Positions 1-8,986 of a DNA stretch of 64,000 nucleotides are shown one piece after another (position 1 is the stretch's first letter; each line of letters begins with the position of its first letter). The notes below the pieces were generated by a model. It made no database searches. It saw only the letters and a program-made list of their open reading frames with translations, and was not told the origin of the DNA. Position numbers and translations under genes: made by a program. The stretch lies in contig CAXUEY010000001.1 in assembly GCA_964250225.1 (NCBI GenBank), positions 1-64,000 on the forward strand, read 5' to 3'. Source of the DNA: Paraktedonobacter sp964250225. GTDB taxonomy: Bacteria > Chloroflexota > Ktedonobacteria > Ktedonobacterales > Ktedonobacteraceae.

Positions 1-328
1 GGAAATATTTGTAGAGCATCAGGCAAGTGGGAACGATTGCTACCTGGGGGTATCCTAGCGGGCCGCGAGATCAAGGGCGCACGTTGCGCACCATGCAAAA
101 GAATCTGATAATGTCGGCCTAAAGCCGAACAAGAGCAGCTAGGAGGCTCGCCATCATCCCAGCATAATCAGCCACCTAAGCGGCGACTATCTGCGTAACG
201 AGTTGCAATGGGATGTTCCTGATCGGCTTCGCGTAGAGGTGGCTATCTCCATGTTGGTATCCAGTGGCCGTGGAAGCGAAGCCGATAGCCCTGCTTACGG
301 AAGAATGACGGAACGCCATACATGTAGC
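1..328. other. Non-coding stretch with inverted repeats
   Basis: I see no gene with a recognisable start here. An 11-bp inverted repeat (ATCGGCTTCGC at 222-232, complement at 276-286) encloses 43 nt, and GGCTATC/GATAGCC words recur at 241, 284, 335 and 358. A short open frame runs from base 1 to about 108 and could be the tail of a gene that starts outside the window, but it has no recognisable motif. Confidence 0.4.
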
Positions 329-367
329 CAAAGATAGCCAGTCCCTCACCGGATCTGGCTATCTTTG
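329..367. terminator. Hairpin between the left edge and the NrfD-like gene
   Basis: This is a perfect 13-bp stem (CAAAGATAGCCAG, complement at 355-367) with a 13-nt loop. It lies just past the stop of the leftward NrfD-like gene and would end that transcript, or a rightward one entering from the left. The U-tract is weak on both strands, so termination is inferred from position and stem strength. Confidence 0.5.
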
Positions 368-451
368 TCGGCGCTCAGTTTACTGCTCTGGTTGTAAATT
401 CCTGTTCAAGTTGTTCTATTAGCGTTTCCTCAATTGGTGCGGCCACCACCG

Positions 452-1534
452 TTAGTCTCTGGGCCGGGCGTGCCACAGAGTTGTTCGCGCATTCTTGCTG
501 GAGGTGTGGCCGGCCTCGACTATGGTTTTGCGCAGGAAATAGCCGCCGATGAGCACGAGCAATGAGATCAGAATGCTGCGCCCGCGTTTGCGTTTCTCGG
601 AACGCTTTCCAATGAGCTTTAAGGTTTGCAGTAGCCAGGGCAGGGCCAGGCCGCCGCCGAAGACCACACTCCAGAAGGTTTGTCCCTTCTCGTCGGGTCC
701 AGTGCCAACGAGAGGACGCGCGGCGCGACCAGAACCACGCAAGAAAGCGAGTAGACCCGTCATTTCGAGCAGGAGCGCGGCCCATTCCAGATGTTCTAGC
801 TTATGCAGAGCTTTGTTAGGAGCGCCAACAATACGCAGCACCAGGCCGATCAGAGCGGAACTGGTTGAGATAGCAGAAGAGAGAAAGACACCACCCAGCA
901 ATTTACTACGTGACCAGAGTGGCACACTGGTTGCAGCTAACAATACACCGGTATAGCCGCCCAGGAAAGCCGCGAAAAATATCCCTGGTACAGCCAGCAA
1001 TTTCTGCGGCATCTTTGCCAGCCAGCGCGCACCCCACCAGGCTCCCAGCAGCCCATCTCGCGCCGCCTGGATGACCGCTGCCAGTCCACTGAAAGCTGAG
1101 AGGACGAGTAGCCCATACACACCCATTGACATTGGCGATTTCACCTTAAAAATGCGTAACATGTTTAAGAAGCGCTCAGGTCTACCCAGATCCTTAATAA
1201 GCAGTGGTGGACAGGGCAGCAGTGCTAGCAGAGAGGCATAATAGCCAGCCCGCACAACCGCTCGATCTTCTGACGAGCCAAAGAGCGAAGCAATGCTGGC
1301 GATAAAATAACAACCGGCAGCCAAGCCACCAAAGAAGAAGTACCAGACGATCTCCCATTTCCAGACCGGAGCTTTGAGTACGGGATAATCGTAATAGCTT
1401 GGCTCTTTCAGTTCCTGGCCAGGATCAGGCGTGTAGCCAGTACTCCACGTGGCGAGTCGTTCAATAAGAGCGTTGGATGTGATTTGCTCTTCCGGCAAGC
1501 GTTGCCTGCCAGATTGTATATCCAGCTTTGCCAT
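452..1534 (-). CDS. NrfD/PsrC-like polysulfide reductase membrane subunit
   Basis: This 360-aa polytopic membrane protein has about eight hydrophobic segments and resembles the NrfD/PsrC family. These subunits anchor molybdopterin or haem oxidoreductases and exchange electrons with quinone. Visible family features are an N-terminal YDYPVLKAPVW-type lead, a first helix rich in FFFGGLAAG, and a KDLGRPERFLNMLRIFK loop after helix two. The ATG at 1534 follows GGAG with 7-nt spacing. No iron-sulfur or catalytic molybdenum subunit is next to it, so it is an orphan here, although partners could lie left of the window. A diverged C-terminal copy lies in opposite orientation at 1737-2168. Family assignment is firm; substrate and partner are unknown. 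Confidence 0.85.
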   Translation of the reverse strand: MAKLDIQSGRQRLPEEQITSNALIERLATWSTGYTPDPGQELKEPSYYDYPVLKAPVWKWEIVWYFFFGGLAAGCYFIASIASLFGSSEDRAVVRAGYYASLLALLPCPPLLIKDLGRPERFLNMLRIFKVKSPMSMGVYGLLVLSAFSGLAAVIQAARDGLLGAWWGARWLAKMPQKLLAVPGIFFAAFLGGYTGVLLAATSVPLWSRSKLLGGVFLSSAISTSSALIGLVLRIVGAPNKALHKLEHLEWAALLLEMTGLLAFLRGSGRAARPLVGTGPDEKGQTFWSVVFGGGLALPWLLQTLKLIGKRSEKRKRGRSILISLLVLIGGYFLRKTIVEAGHTSSKNARTTLWHARPRD

Positions 1535-1697
1535 ATAACTGCTCCATTGCCTAGTCTCTATCGAAAAATAAAAGTCCCATCAGTCCCATAATAACAGGGG
1601 TAACTATCATTTAATCAATCATAGCACAGCGGGTATATACGTTGCCAAATGATCACTCTTTAGAAATAAACAGCGCTATCGTTACGAGTAAGAGTAA

Positions 1698-1729
1698 AAA
1701 AGCAGGAAAAGAACTATTTTCCTGCTTTT
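1698..1729 (+). terminator. Intrinsic terminator at a pseudogene junction
   Basis: The 13-bp stem AAAAGCAGGAAAA (complement at 1717-1729) has a 6-nt loop and is followed by a T-rich tract (1732-1737). It is a strong rightward terminator, yet no rightward gene precedes it. It directly abuts the first base with homology to NrfD in the truncated copy, so it may be left over from a lost gene. Confidence 0.65.
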
Positions 1730-1736
1730 CATTTTT

Positions 1737-2168
1737 TGCTTCTCCTCAGCCATCTTCACTAGTTCCGCGCTGATCAGCCTGGTCCTGCACCTCTATAGCG
1801 CGCCCGGCCAAGCGCTACGCAAACTGGAACACCTGGAATGGGTCGCGCTTCTGCTCGAAATAGCGGGGCTGTTCGCTTTCCTGCGTGGCTCAGGCCGCGC
1901 TGCACGCCCCCTGGTCGGCACGAACCCCGGCGAGAAGGGCCGCACTTTCTGGAGCATCGTCTTCGGCACCGGTCTGGCCCTGCCCTGGCTACTGCAAACC
2001 ACGAAACTTGTCGGCACCAGTCATGCCAGGCACGCAAGCAAGCGCGGCCTGCTCATCTCGCTGCTCGTGCTCATCGGCGGCTACTTCCTGCGCAAAACCC
2101 TGATCGAGGCCGGACACACATCGAGCAAAGACGCGCGCACGACATTGTGGAATGCGCGCAGGGAGTGA
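1737..2168 (+). pseudogene. NrfD-like C-terminal fragment (truncated paralogue)
   Basis: The frame ending at the TGA at 2166-2168 encodes about 143 residues that align without gaps to the last 40% of the complete NrfD-like protein at 452-1534. Both share FLRGSGRAARPLVGT, a KG-x-TFW segment, GLALPWLLQT, LISLLVLIGGYFLRKT and EAGHTSSK. There is no start codon or ribosome site at the homology boundary, and the first 215 or so residues are absent. It points opposite to the full gene. By eye the DNA identity is only about 80%, so it is an old paralogue that lost its 5' end, not a fresh duplication. The break is next to a terminator hairpin. Confidence 0.8.
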
Positions 2169-2271
2169 TAGTCCCGTCATTCGCGTACATCAGCGTGCGG
2201 CCAGGGCAAGAGGGGGTTTGTGGTCCCATCTGTCAAAACTGTTTTTGGACAATTTGGCTGTATATGGCTCA

Positions 2272-3426
2272 TCATCCGGCGATGAACGAGGGTAGGCCCA
2301 GCAGCGTTCCCGCCACAAACACCACAAACGTGAGTGTGTAGAATTGCGCGCCCCATAGAACGTATTTATTGCGTGTGAGCATACCATACAACAGCACCGC
2401 GAGCACCAGGCCCGTCGCAATACGCCCGCACGAAATCAGCTCATCATACGAATGATGGTTCATCAACGTAATCATGACGACGTTCGCGAGCAGGATAAAG
2501 TACATGGGATGCCAGAATGTGCGCCGCACCAGTTCCACTACCAACAGTCCCCAGACTGCCAGAGTGGGAATGAGCATCAACAGGATCAGCAAGGCGAACT
2601 TCTTCATACCTGCCAGCCCGTCGTAGTGCGCGAAAATACCAGCAAAGGGCACATGCTCAAAAGGCTGCGTAAAGGTCAGGCCACTCTCCCCAAAAAGCAG
2701 GCGCAAGCAAAGCAACCAGATCACCAGAGGCGCGACTCCCAGCAGGAGAAACTGTGTACAGGCACGCCATTTGCGATTTAAGAAGAAGAAACCAGCGTAA
2801 CCCAGTGGAAACAGAATCGCGATCTCCCGTGATAAGGTCGCCAGACCCATCATCAGAGCGGCGGGCACAAATTGCGCTTTTTCCAGCACCAGCCACATGC
2901 CCAGGCAGATCAGGAAGTAGGTAAATGGCTCGGCTGTATCAAAGAGCGTCCCGGCTGCCTGACCAAAATAGAGGCCAATGGCCAGACTGAACCACGGCGA
3001 GAAGCCGTATTTGACCAGCAAACGTCCCAGAAGCTCTACCGTTAGTACCACAGAGACGACATTGACCAGCAAGAGCATGATCGGGATCAGGACGGTCTGC
3101 CCGGCGCTGAGCAGACCCACAACCAGCGGGTATAAAATATGCTGCTCGCGAAAGGGCGCATTGTCCATGTACTGATATGCTTGCAATGGATTATGGGCAA
3201 GCTGATAGTAAAATTGCCCATCATATCCCCACGTGCCAGATGGATCATGATTGGTCCAGATGGTTCCAAGATGCACGAAATCGAGCATACTATAGTGCTT
3301 TGTGAACGCCACCAGCGCGATCAACGCACCATAGCAGATAGCAACGATGACTGCTGGCCGGAAAAATACTGTTTTACTCTCGAATATGGCAAATGACCTA
3401 AAAGTAGATATTACGTTACTCTTCAT
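2272..3426 (-). CDS. Polytopic membrane protein, AZOBR_p60025-type glycopolymer family (probable)
   Basis: This 384-aa protein has nine or more hydrophobic segments and a short charged N-terminus. After the first helix it carries the motif WGYDGQFYYQLAHNP, which I associate with the AZOBR_p60025 family of cell-surface glycopolymer formation proteins. These resemble GT-C glycosyltransferases, with the catalytic acidic residue in the first extracytoplasmic loop. The ATG at 3426 follows AGGGAGCTTCT. It stands alone, with CDC48 transcribed away on the other side. A lipid-linked sugar substrate is inferred from the family only. Confidence 0.6.
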   Translation of the reverse strand: MKSNVISTFRSFAIFESKTVFFRPAVIVAICYGALIALVAFTKHYSMLDFVHLGTIWTNHDPSGTWGYDGQFYYQLAHNPLQAYQYMDNAPFREQHILYPLVVGLLSAGQTVLIPIMLLLVNVVSVVLTVELLGRLLVKYGFSPWFSLAIGLYFGQAAGTLFDTAEPFTYFLICLGMWLVLEKAQFVPAALMMGLATLSREIAILFPLGYAGFFFLNRKWRACTQFLLLGVAPLVIWLLCLRLLFGESGLTFTQPFEHVPFAGIFAHYDGLAGMKKFALLILLMLIPTLAVWGLLVVELVRRTFWHPMYFILLANVVMITLMNHHSYDELISCGRIATGLVLAVLLYGMLTRNKYVLWGAQFYTLTFVVFVAGTLLGLPSFIAG

Positions 3427-3739
3427 AGAAGCTCCCTGCTACCGAAATGAAAACGAAGCACCATGCTTCACCTATTCCAACGTTTATCAGTGTAGCGCGA
3501 TCACACCTGTTACCCACCAAATTTGCCTATTTCAGGACTTCTTTACCATAACTTGAAGATTATTTTACAATTATATAGAATGTCTTTAATATTTCTTGCA
3601 AGTTTTTTGAAGATTTCTTGAGATTTTCTTTACAAAGATGTGCTCTGTTCATCCCACTGTAACTTTTGTCGGGCCTTCTCGTACATGCAATAGCAAGAGT
3701 TCATTGCGTATTTATACTGAGACATAAAGAGGTAGAGAT
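3427..3739. other. AT-rich divergent promoter region
   Basis: This 313-bp gap separates the divergent membrane-protein and CDC48 genes and is much richer in A/T than its surroundings. A TATACT box at 3713-3718 precedes the CDC48 start by about 20 bp. No convincing -35 element sits 16-18 bp upstream of it. No ORF or stable hairpin stands out. Confidence 0.4.
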
Positions 3740-6337
3740 ATGGAGGAGCCGCGCCAGATTAGCGGCGTTCAGTCGATGGACGATAGAAACATTACCAGCA
3801 AACTCCCACTTCAGCCAGATGACGCGCCGCAAGTTCAGCCAGCGCGCCCACCGGGAGAGGCGGAGACGTTGCAACTCACCGCCATTGAGGGCTTCCAGGT
3901 TGGACGTGGTGTGGCACGCATCGACCCCAGCGATATGGTTCTGCTAGGTTGCGCGGCGGGCGATACCGTGCTAATTACCGGCTCGCGCACGACAGCAGCG
4001 AAGGTCGTCCCCCTGGGCATGTTGGAGCGCGGACAACGCGTCATTCAGATGGACAGCCAGGTGCGCCAGAATAGCGCAGTCGGGCTAAACGAGCGCGTCT
4101 CGGTGCGCAAGGCAAAGATCAAAGATGCCGAGAAGATCACGCTATTGCCCTTGAGCAGCGGCGCGCCCATCCAGGAAGAGGAACTGCGCCACGTGGCGCG
4201 CTATATGGTCGGCCTGCCCATCACCATCGGCGATCTGTTGCGCATTGGTATGCCAGGTGCGGCACCACGTGAATACCTGATTATCAGCACCACACCATCC
4301 ACACCAGCCTACACCATTCAGGCGAAGGACGCGGATGTCACTGTCAGCGCGGGTACACCAACAACCACAACCCCCACCAGCAGCCACCTGCCAGAGTTGC
4401 CAGTGCAGCCGGAGCCGCTGATCAGCGACGTAGAGGCCGTGCTGGTCCAACCCAACACCCTCGTCAAAGCCCAGGCGCGCGGAGCCAACCGCCAGGGCGA
4501 TTGGGGCAGTATCCGCTACGAGGATATCGGCGGCCTGGGCAAAGAATTACAGCGTATCCGCGAGATGATCGAGCTACCCCTGAAATATCCAGCCGTCTTT
4601 GATCGTCTGGGCGTCGAGCCTCCCAAAGGCATCCTGCTCTACGGCCCACCCGGAACGGGCAAAACCTTGATTGCACGCGCAGTCGCTTCTGAAGCCAACG
4701 CGGCCTTCTTCGTCATCAACGGCGCCGAGATTATGAACAAGCTCTACGGCGAAAGCGAATCGCGGCTGAGGTCAATCTTCCAGGAGGCTCAGAAGCACGC
4801 GCCAAGCATTATCTTTATCGACGAGATCGATGCTCTGGCCCCGCGCCGCGCCGAAACGGGCAGCGAGGCCGAACGCCGCGTCGTTGGACAGTTGCTGACC
4901 CTGATGGACGGCAAAGAAGCTCGCGGACAGGTGGTGATTATCGGCGCGACCAACCAGCCAAACGCGCTTGATACCGCCCTGCGCCGACCGGGACGCTTTG
5001 ATCGCGAGATTGTCCTGCGCGTGCCCGACCTGCATGGACGCAAAGAGATCCTGCAAATCCATAGCCGCGACGCCTCGCTAGCCAACGATATCGATTTCAA
5101 TCGCCTGGCCCATCTGACCCCTGGCTTCGTGGGCGCGGACCTGGAGGCGCTCTGTCGCGAGGCGGCGATGATTGCACTGCGTCGCGTCCTACCCCAGATC
5201 GACTATGAGCACAGCTATATTCCCTACGAGACGCTGGTCAACCTGAATATCACGATGGCTGACTTCCAGGATGCCCTGCGCGAGGTCGAGCCATCCACCA
5301 CGCGTGAGGTTTATGTCGAGATTAGCGAGACCAGTTGGGACGATGTGGGCGGTATGGAAGATGTGAAAGAGGTGCTCACCGAGAGCGTTGAGTGGCCGTT
5401 GCGCTTCCCCGAAATCTACGACAACGCAAAGGTTGAGATGCCGCGTGGCGTGTTGCTCTCCGGCCCTCCGGGATCGGGTAAAACCATGCTGGCGCGTGCC
5501 CTGGCCCATCAGTGCGAGGCCAGCTTCATCTCTATCAAAGGCCCGGAATTGCTCTCAAAATGGGTCGGCGAAACTGAGAAGGGCATTCGCGAGGTCTTCC
5601 GCCGGGCTAAACAGGCCGCACCCTGCATCGTCTTCTTCGATGAACTCGACGGTCTGGCCACCAGGCGCGGCAGTATGAGCGCCGATGGAGGCGTTGGTGA
5701 TCGGCTACTGACACAGCTACTGAGCGAGATGGACGGTATCGAGGGGCGCGCCGGCGTGCTGGTCCTGGGCGCGACCAACCGGGCAGAACTGCTCGACCCC
5801 GCCCTGATGCGCCCTGGCCGCTTTGACCTGGTCGTCGAACTGCGCTACCCCAACGAAGAGGAACGCCAGGTCATCTTCGCCATTCACACTAAAGGGCGTC
5901 CCCTGGCTGACGATGTCTCGTTAGAAGAAATGGCCAGACTGACCGACAAGCGCAGCGGAGCCGATATCGAGTCAATTTGCCACCGAGCCGCGCTCCTGGC
6001 TTTACGCGAATGGATCTCCCCTCGCCTCAAACTTGGACGTGTCCAGATCAGTGAGGCCAGCGAGAACGGCGAGAAGCCACCAATCCCCACGCAATCGCTC
6101 ATTTCTCTGAACGATGCTGGCGGGACCGCGCAATACCAGATCCGCATGGAGCATTTCGCGCGCTCCATCAACGAGCAACGCGAGCGCTACGCCTCTATGA
6201 GCGCCGGTGAAGAGGCTCAAAAGAAGCAGGAAGAGGGCCGCCAGCGCCTGCTGGAAATGGCCGCCAACTACGGTCCAGACGCAACCAAACCGCGTGGTTT
6301 TCGCGCCTGGCTAGCGCGTCTGTTCGGGTTGGCATAA
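3740..6337 (+). CDS. CDC48/VCP-family double AAA ATPase
   Basis: This 865-aa protein has the full CDC48/p97 layout: an N-terminal substrate/adaptor region (about 45-200), a linker, then two AAA modules. D1 has Walker A GPPGTGKT at residues 302-309 and Walker B IIFIDEID at 357-364. D2 has GPPGSGKT at 575-582 and IVFFDELD at 630-637. Both have arginine-finger stretches (RRPGRFDREI, MRPGRFDLVV), so both rings should hydrolyse ATP. Such proteins form hexamers that unfold proteins by pore threading. They are general in archaea and eukaryotes but patchy in bacteria. AGGTAG lies before the ATG. The last 40 residues are basic and are not the HbYX tail that docks on proteasomes. Confidence 0.93.
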   Translation: MEEPRQISGVQSMDDRNITSKLPLQPDDAPQVQPARPPGEAETLQLTAIEGFQVGRGVARIDPSDMVLLGCAAGDTVLITGSRTTAAKVVPLGMLERGQRVIQMDSQVRQNSAVGLNERVSVRKAKIKDAEKITLLPLSSGAPIQEEELRHVARYMVGLPITIGDLLRIGMPGAAPREYLIISTTPSTPAYTIQAKDADVTVSAGTPTTTTPTSSHLPELPVQPEPLISDVEAVLVQPNTLVKAQARGANRQGDWGSIRYEDIGGLGKELQRIREMIELPLKYPAVFDRLGVEPPKGILLYGPPGTGKTLIARAVASEANAAFFVINGAEIMNKLYGESESRLRSIFQEAQKHAPSIIFIDEIDALAPRRAETGSEAERRVVGQLLTLMDGKEARGQVVIIGATNQPNALDTALRRPGRFDREIVLRVPDLHGRKEILQIHSRDASLANDIDFNRLAHLTPGFVGADLEALCREAAMIALRRVLPQIDYEHSYIPYETLVNLNITMADFQDALREVEPSTTREVYVEISETSWDDVGGMEDVKEVLTESVEWPLRFPEIYDNAKVEMPRGVLLSGPPGSGKTMLARALAHQCEASFISIKGPELLSKWVGETEKGIREVFRRAKQAAPCIVFFDELDGLATRRGSMSADGGVGDRLLTQLLSEMDGIEGRAGVLVLGATNRAELLDPALMRPGRFDLVVELRYPNEEERQVIFAIHTKGRPLADDVSLEEMARLTDKRSGADIESICHRAALLALREWISPRLKLGRVQISEASENGEKPPIPTQSLISLNDAGGTAQYQIRMEHFARSINEQRERYASMSAGEEAQKKQEEGRQRLLEMAANYGPDATKPRGFRAWLARLFGLA

Positions 6338-6353
6338 GCACCAGCGCTATAGT

Positions 6354-6394
6354 GAGAAAGGGAGAGACGCGCATAGACTGTTTCTCCCTTTCTC
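6354..6394. terminator. Terminator hairpin between convergent genes
   Basis: The 12-bp stem GAGAAAGGGAGA pairs with TCTCCCTTTCTC across a 17-nt loop. It lies 17 bp after the CDC48 stop and faces the 3' end of the leftward LLM oxidoreductase, so it probably serves both. Confidence 0.6.
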
Positions 6395-6482
6395 TCGGAA
6401 AAACTAAGTAGAGGTGGGCCTCCACTTCTGTCTCTCTTGCACACGCTTTGGTAAAGAAAAAGCGAGGATACCCGCAAGTAGA

Positions 6483-7256
6483 TTACATCAATCTCGCCAC
6501 CTGTTCGAGCTGCTCAAAAGGATGCCAGAAGGTGAGGATGGTGCGGTCAACACCCAGTTGCTCCCACTCGGCCAGCTTTGTGGGGAGATCGTCGAGCCAG
6601 TCCCAGACAAAGGCCGAGAGCGCGACGGCGCGCCCGGATGTCGCGATCTGTTGATGTGTAAAACGGATAAGTTCGGCATCGGCATAAATATTGATTTCGT
6701 CGGCATACCCGGCGGCGCTGCGGATCAAACTGCGCGATTTGCCTGCTCCCACAACCACCCGTGGAGGTGTGAGCGGTACGGGGAGAACAGTGGCCTCGAC
6801 GAGATGAAGATGTTCGCCCTCGAAGGTCACCGGCTCGCCAGCCCAGATCTGCCGCAACACCTGCACCGTCTCTTTCAGCCCGGCGATACGCTCAGGTGCA
6901 GGCGGCACAGCGGTTCCCCAGGCGCGCGCTTCCTCGAAGTAGTCCCCTGCCCCGATGCCAAGCTCAAAACGACCACCGCTCAGAATCGAGAGGGATGCGA
7001 TCTCTTTGGCCAGCACACCCGGCAAGCAGTTTAACCGATCAATGACCATCGGGACGAGATGAATGCGCGAGGTCGCCAACGCCAGCGCACCGTACAACGA
7101 CCAGCCGCACAGATACGGCCAGCCTAATTCCCATTTGGGGGTATGATAATGGTCCAGAAACCCTAGCGTCTCAAAACCCAACTCATCCGCCGTTCGTGCA
7201 GCAGCCAGCATGGTCGGCCAATCCGCGGTGGGACCAATGTTTACGCCAATACGCAT
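6483..7256 (-). CDS. LLM-class flavin-dependent oxidoreductase (luciferase-like)
   Basis: This 257-aa luciferase-like TIM barrel opens with MRIGVNIGPTADWP and has the usual ELGFETLGFLDHYH segment, a LGIGAGDY phosphate-binding turn and a late VVVGAGKSRSLIRSAAGYAD strand. Members use reduced FMN or F420 to oxidise diverse substrates, and the sequence does not tell which. The longest frame starts 22 codons earlier, but the ATG at 7256 follows AAGGAAAGG at 7-nt spacing and matches family starts. It is probably monocistronic. A second, distant LLM protein lies at 21448-22314. Confidence 0.85.
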   Translation of the reverse strand: MRIGVNIGPTADWPTMLAAARTADELGFETLGFLDHYHTPKWELGWPYLCGWSLYGALALATSRIHLVPMVIDRLNCLPGVLAKEIASLSILSGGRFELGIGAGDYFEEARAWGTAVPPAPERIAGLKETVQVLRQIWAGEPVTFEGEHLHLVEATVLPVPLTPPRVVVGAGKSRSLIRSAAGYADEINIYADAELIRFTHQQIATSGRAVALSAFVWDWLDDLPTKLAEWEQLGVDRTILTFWHPFEQLEQVARLM

Positions 7257-7384
7257 GTACGTTCCTTTCCTTGCGTAAATAAGACAATCACAGCGGGAAG
7301 TATAGCCGCCTGTTCCTGACACCTACTGTCAGGTTCTTACCCAGCAAAAGAGAAAAGCATGCGGTTGGGCCTATGCGCGAAAAG

Positions 7385-7747
7385 TTAACTTAACATTCGC
7401 TTGACCTTCTCCACCAGTTCGAGGGGATGAAATGGCTTGGTGACGTGTTCGGCACCCAGGTCGAAGCTGATCCGCGCATAAATATCTTCGGCGTGCGCGG
7501 TCATGATGATAACCGGGATGTGGCGCGTGGTGGAATGACTGCGCAATTGATAAAAGATATGGTAACCGTCCTGGCCGGGCATCATGACATCCAACAAAAT
7601 CAGGTCCGGTATGCGCGCGGCCAGCAGGGATTGCAACTGCGTCCCATTGCCAGCTCCAACCACCTCAAAACCGTTGCGCGTCAGGGCAAATGTAATGATC
7701 TCACGGATCTCTTTATCGTCATCCACCACAACTATATGCTTCCCCAT
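7385..7747 (-). CDS. Stand-alone response regulator receiver (CheY-like)
   Basis: The 120 residues are one receiver domain with no output domain. The acidic pocket is D9-D11, the phospho-acceptor is D53 in LILLDVMMPG, and the switch residues T83 and K104 (VTKPFHP) are present, so it should be phosphorylated. The ATG follows GGGAG at 8-nt spacing. It is transcribed away from the HTH-GAF gene. No kinase is in the same operon; the nearest is the hybrid-free histidine kinase at 10508-12814, which is only a possible partner. Confidence 0.9.
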   Translation of the reverse strand: MGKHIVVVDDDKEIREIITFALTRNGFEVVGAGNGTQLQSLLAARIPDLILLDVMMPGQDGYHIFYQLRSHSTTRHIPVIIMTAHAEDIYARISFDLGAEHVTKPFHPLELVEKVKRMLS

Positions 7748-7885
7748 TGAATCGCTCCCACTCTCCTATCCTTACCCATACATGCTATGAAAAATACTGC
7801 TCCCCTATCATACTCATTTCTCAGCAAGAGTACAACTGGTTTTCTCAAAGAGCAGGATCGCTGCGCTAAATACACCCGAACTCTC

Positions 7886-7915
7886 TTGACGCCACTTCCT
7901 CACTTTTGTTATGAT
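7886..7915 (+). promoter_or_regulatory. Sigma70-type promoter of the HTH-GAF gene
   Basis: TTGACG (7886-7891) and TATGAT (7910-7915) are separated by 18 bp and lie about 50 bp upstream of the ATG at 7966. The fit to the consensus is good for both boxes. Confidence 0.6.
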
Positions 7916-7965
7916 GCGTGCAAAGAAACGTATGTATACGTGCTATGTCGCAAAGGAGACGTGCT

Positions 7966-8979
7966 ATGTCAGAGCAGGAGCAGGAGCAGGAGACACCAGA
8001 ATGGCAAGTGGTATTGCAGAGAATTATCAAGCCACTACGAGAGCGGGAGCGCATCGCCAATGCTCTTGGTGTGAATAAAGTGACGATATCGCGCTGGTCC
8101 ACTGGTAGCTCGCGTCCGCAACGCGAAGATCTGATCCATCTGGTAAAAGCGGTCCAGCCACGAGACCGGGGGGAGTTGCTTACCGCGCTCCAGGCCAGCT
8201 ATCCGGATATATATACGAAACTGCAAGAAGAGATCTCTGAGGCAATATCCTCTACTTTCATACGCGAGATCTTGCAGGGGCGTGCTTCGACTATCGAGAT
8301 GCTACGCCCCTGGCAGGTTGGTGCCCCTATTCTTGATGAGGCGATCAGGCTGCTCGATCCCCATCACCTGGGCATATCGGTCGGCCCGGTGCTCTGTATG
8401 CCCCCGGTCAAGGGCACCATTCGAAGTTTGCGCGAACAAGGTGGACGCGGCACTTTTCCCTGGACCTCCGATCTAGAACATAAATCGCTCTTCCTCGGCC
8501 TGACAAGCCTGGCAGCCTATGTGACACAGACTGGAAGAGCGCGCAGCGTACCTGACATTCACAAAGAAACGTACATCCCGGTCTTTGCTCATCCGGAAGA
8601 TTGGGAACTCAGCGCCGCAGCCGCTCCCCTCTGGTTTGAGGGCAGAATCGCGGGCTGTCTGCTGGCGGCCAGCTATAAAACAGAACATTTTACACAGGCT
8701 CGCATGGACCTTCTGACCGAGTTTGCCAGCATTTATGCCCTGACACTCAAGCCCCAGGATTTCTATGAGCCTCACCTGGTCCAATTGCGCTATATCCCCC
8801 ACCCGAAGGATCAGACCGATCTGTTACTGTCGTTTCGACCACGCGTCGCTCAAATGATGATCCAGGCGGGTCTGGCCGGCTCTTCCCTCAGCACCCATGA
8901 GGCAGAAATCGCCGTCTGGCAAGCAATCGAAGAAGAATTGTTGCTCCAGGGAATGCACGAAGAACCCACAACCAGCTAG
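7966..8979 (+). CDS. HTH and GAF-like sensor/transcription factor
   Basis: This 337-aa protein starts with a Glu/Gln stretch, followed by a Cro/C1-like helix-turn-helix (IANALGVNKVTISRWSTGSSRP), a linker, and a GAF-like domain from about residue 110 to 260 that ends in AAPLWFEGRIAGCLLAAS. GAF domains bind small ligands or chromophores, and the ligand is not evident here. The ATG at 7966 is chosen because AAAGGAG (7952-7958) sits at the right distance. The frame upstream of it has no ribosome site. The stop is 7 bp from the end of the convergent NtrC-like gene. Confidence 0.75.
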   Translation: MSEQEQEQETPEWQVVLQRIIKPLRERERIANALGVNKVTISRWSTGSSRPQREDLIHLVKAVQPRDRGELLTALQASYPDIYTKLQEEISEAISSTFIREILQGRASTIEMLRPWQVGAPILDEAIRLLDPHHLGISVGPVLCMPPVKGTIRSLREQGGRGTFPWTSDLEHKSLFLGLTSLAAYVTQTGRARSVPDIHKETYIPVFAHPEDWELSAAAAPLWFEGRIAGCLLAASYKTEHFTQARMDLLTEFASIYALTLKPQDFYEPHLVQLRYIPHPKDQTDLLLSFRPRVAQMMIQAGLAGSSLSTHEAEIAVWQAIEEELLLQGMHEEPTTS

Positions 8980-8986
8980 CCCGTAG

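Noticed and set aside
375..956. Overlapping open frames on both strands across the NrfD-like gene
   Set aside because: They lie in other frames of a gene with clear family motifs and have Arg/Pro/Ser-rich composition typical of antisense or out-of-frame reading.
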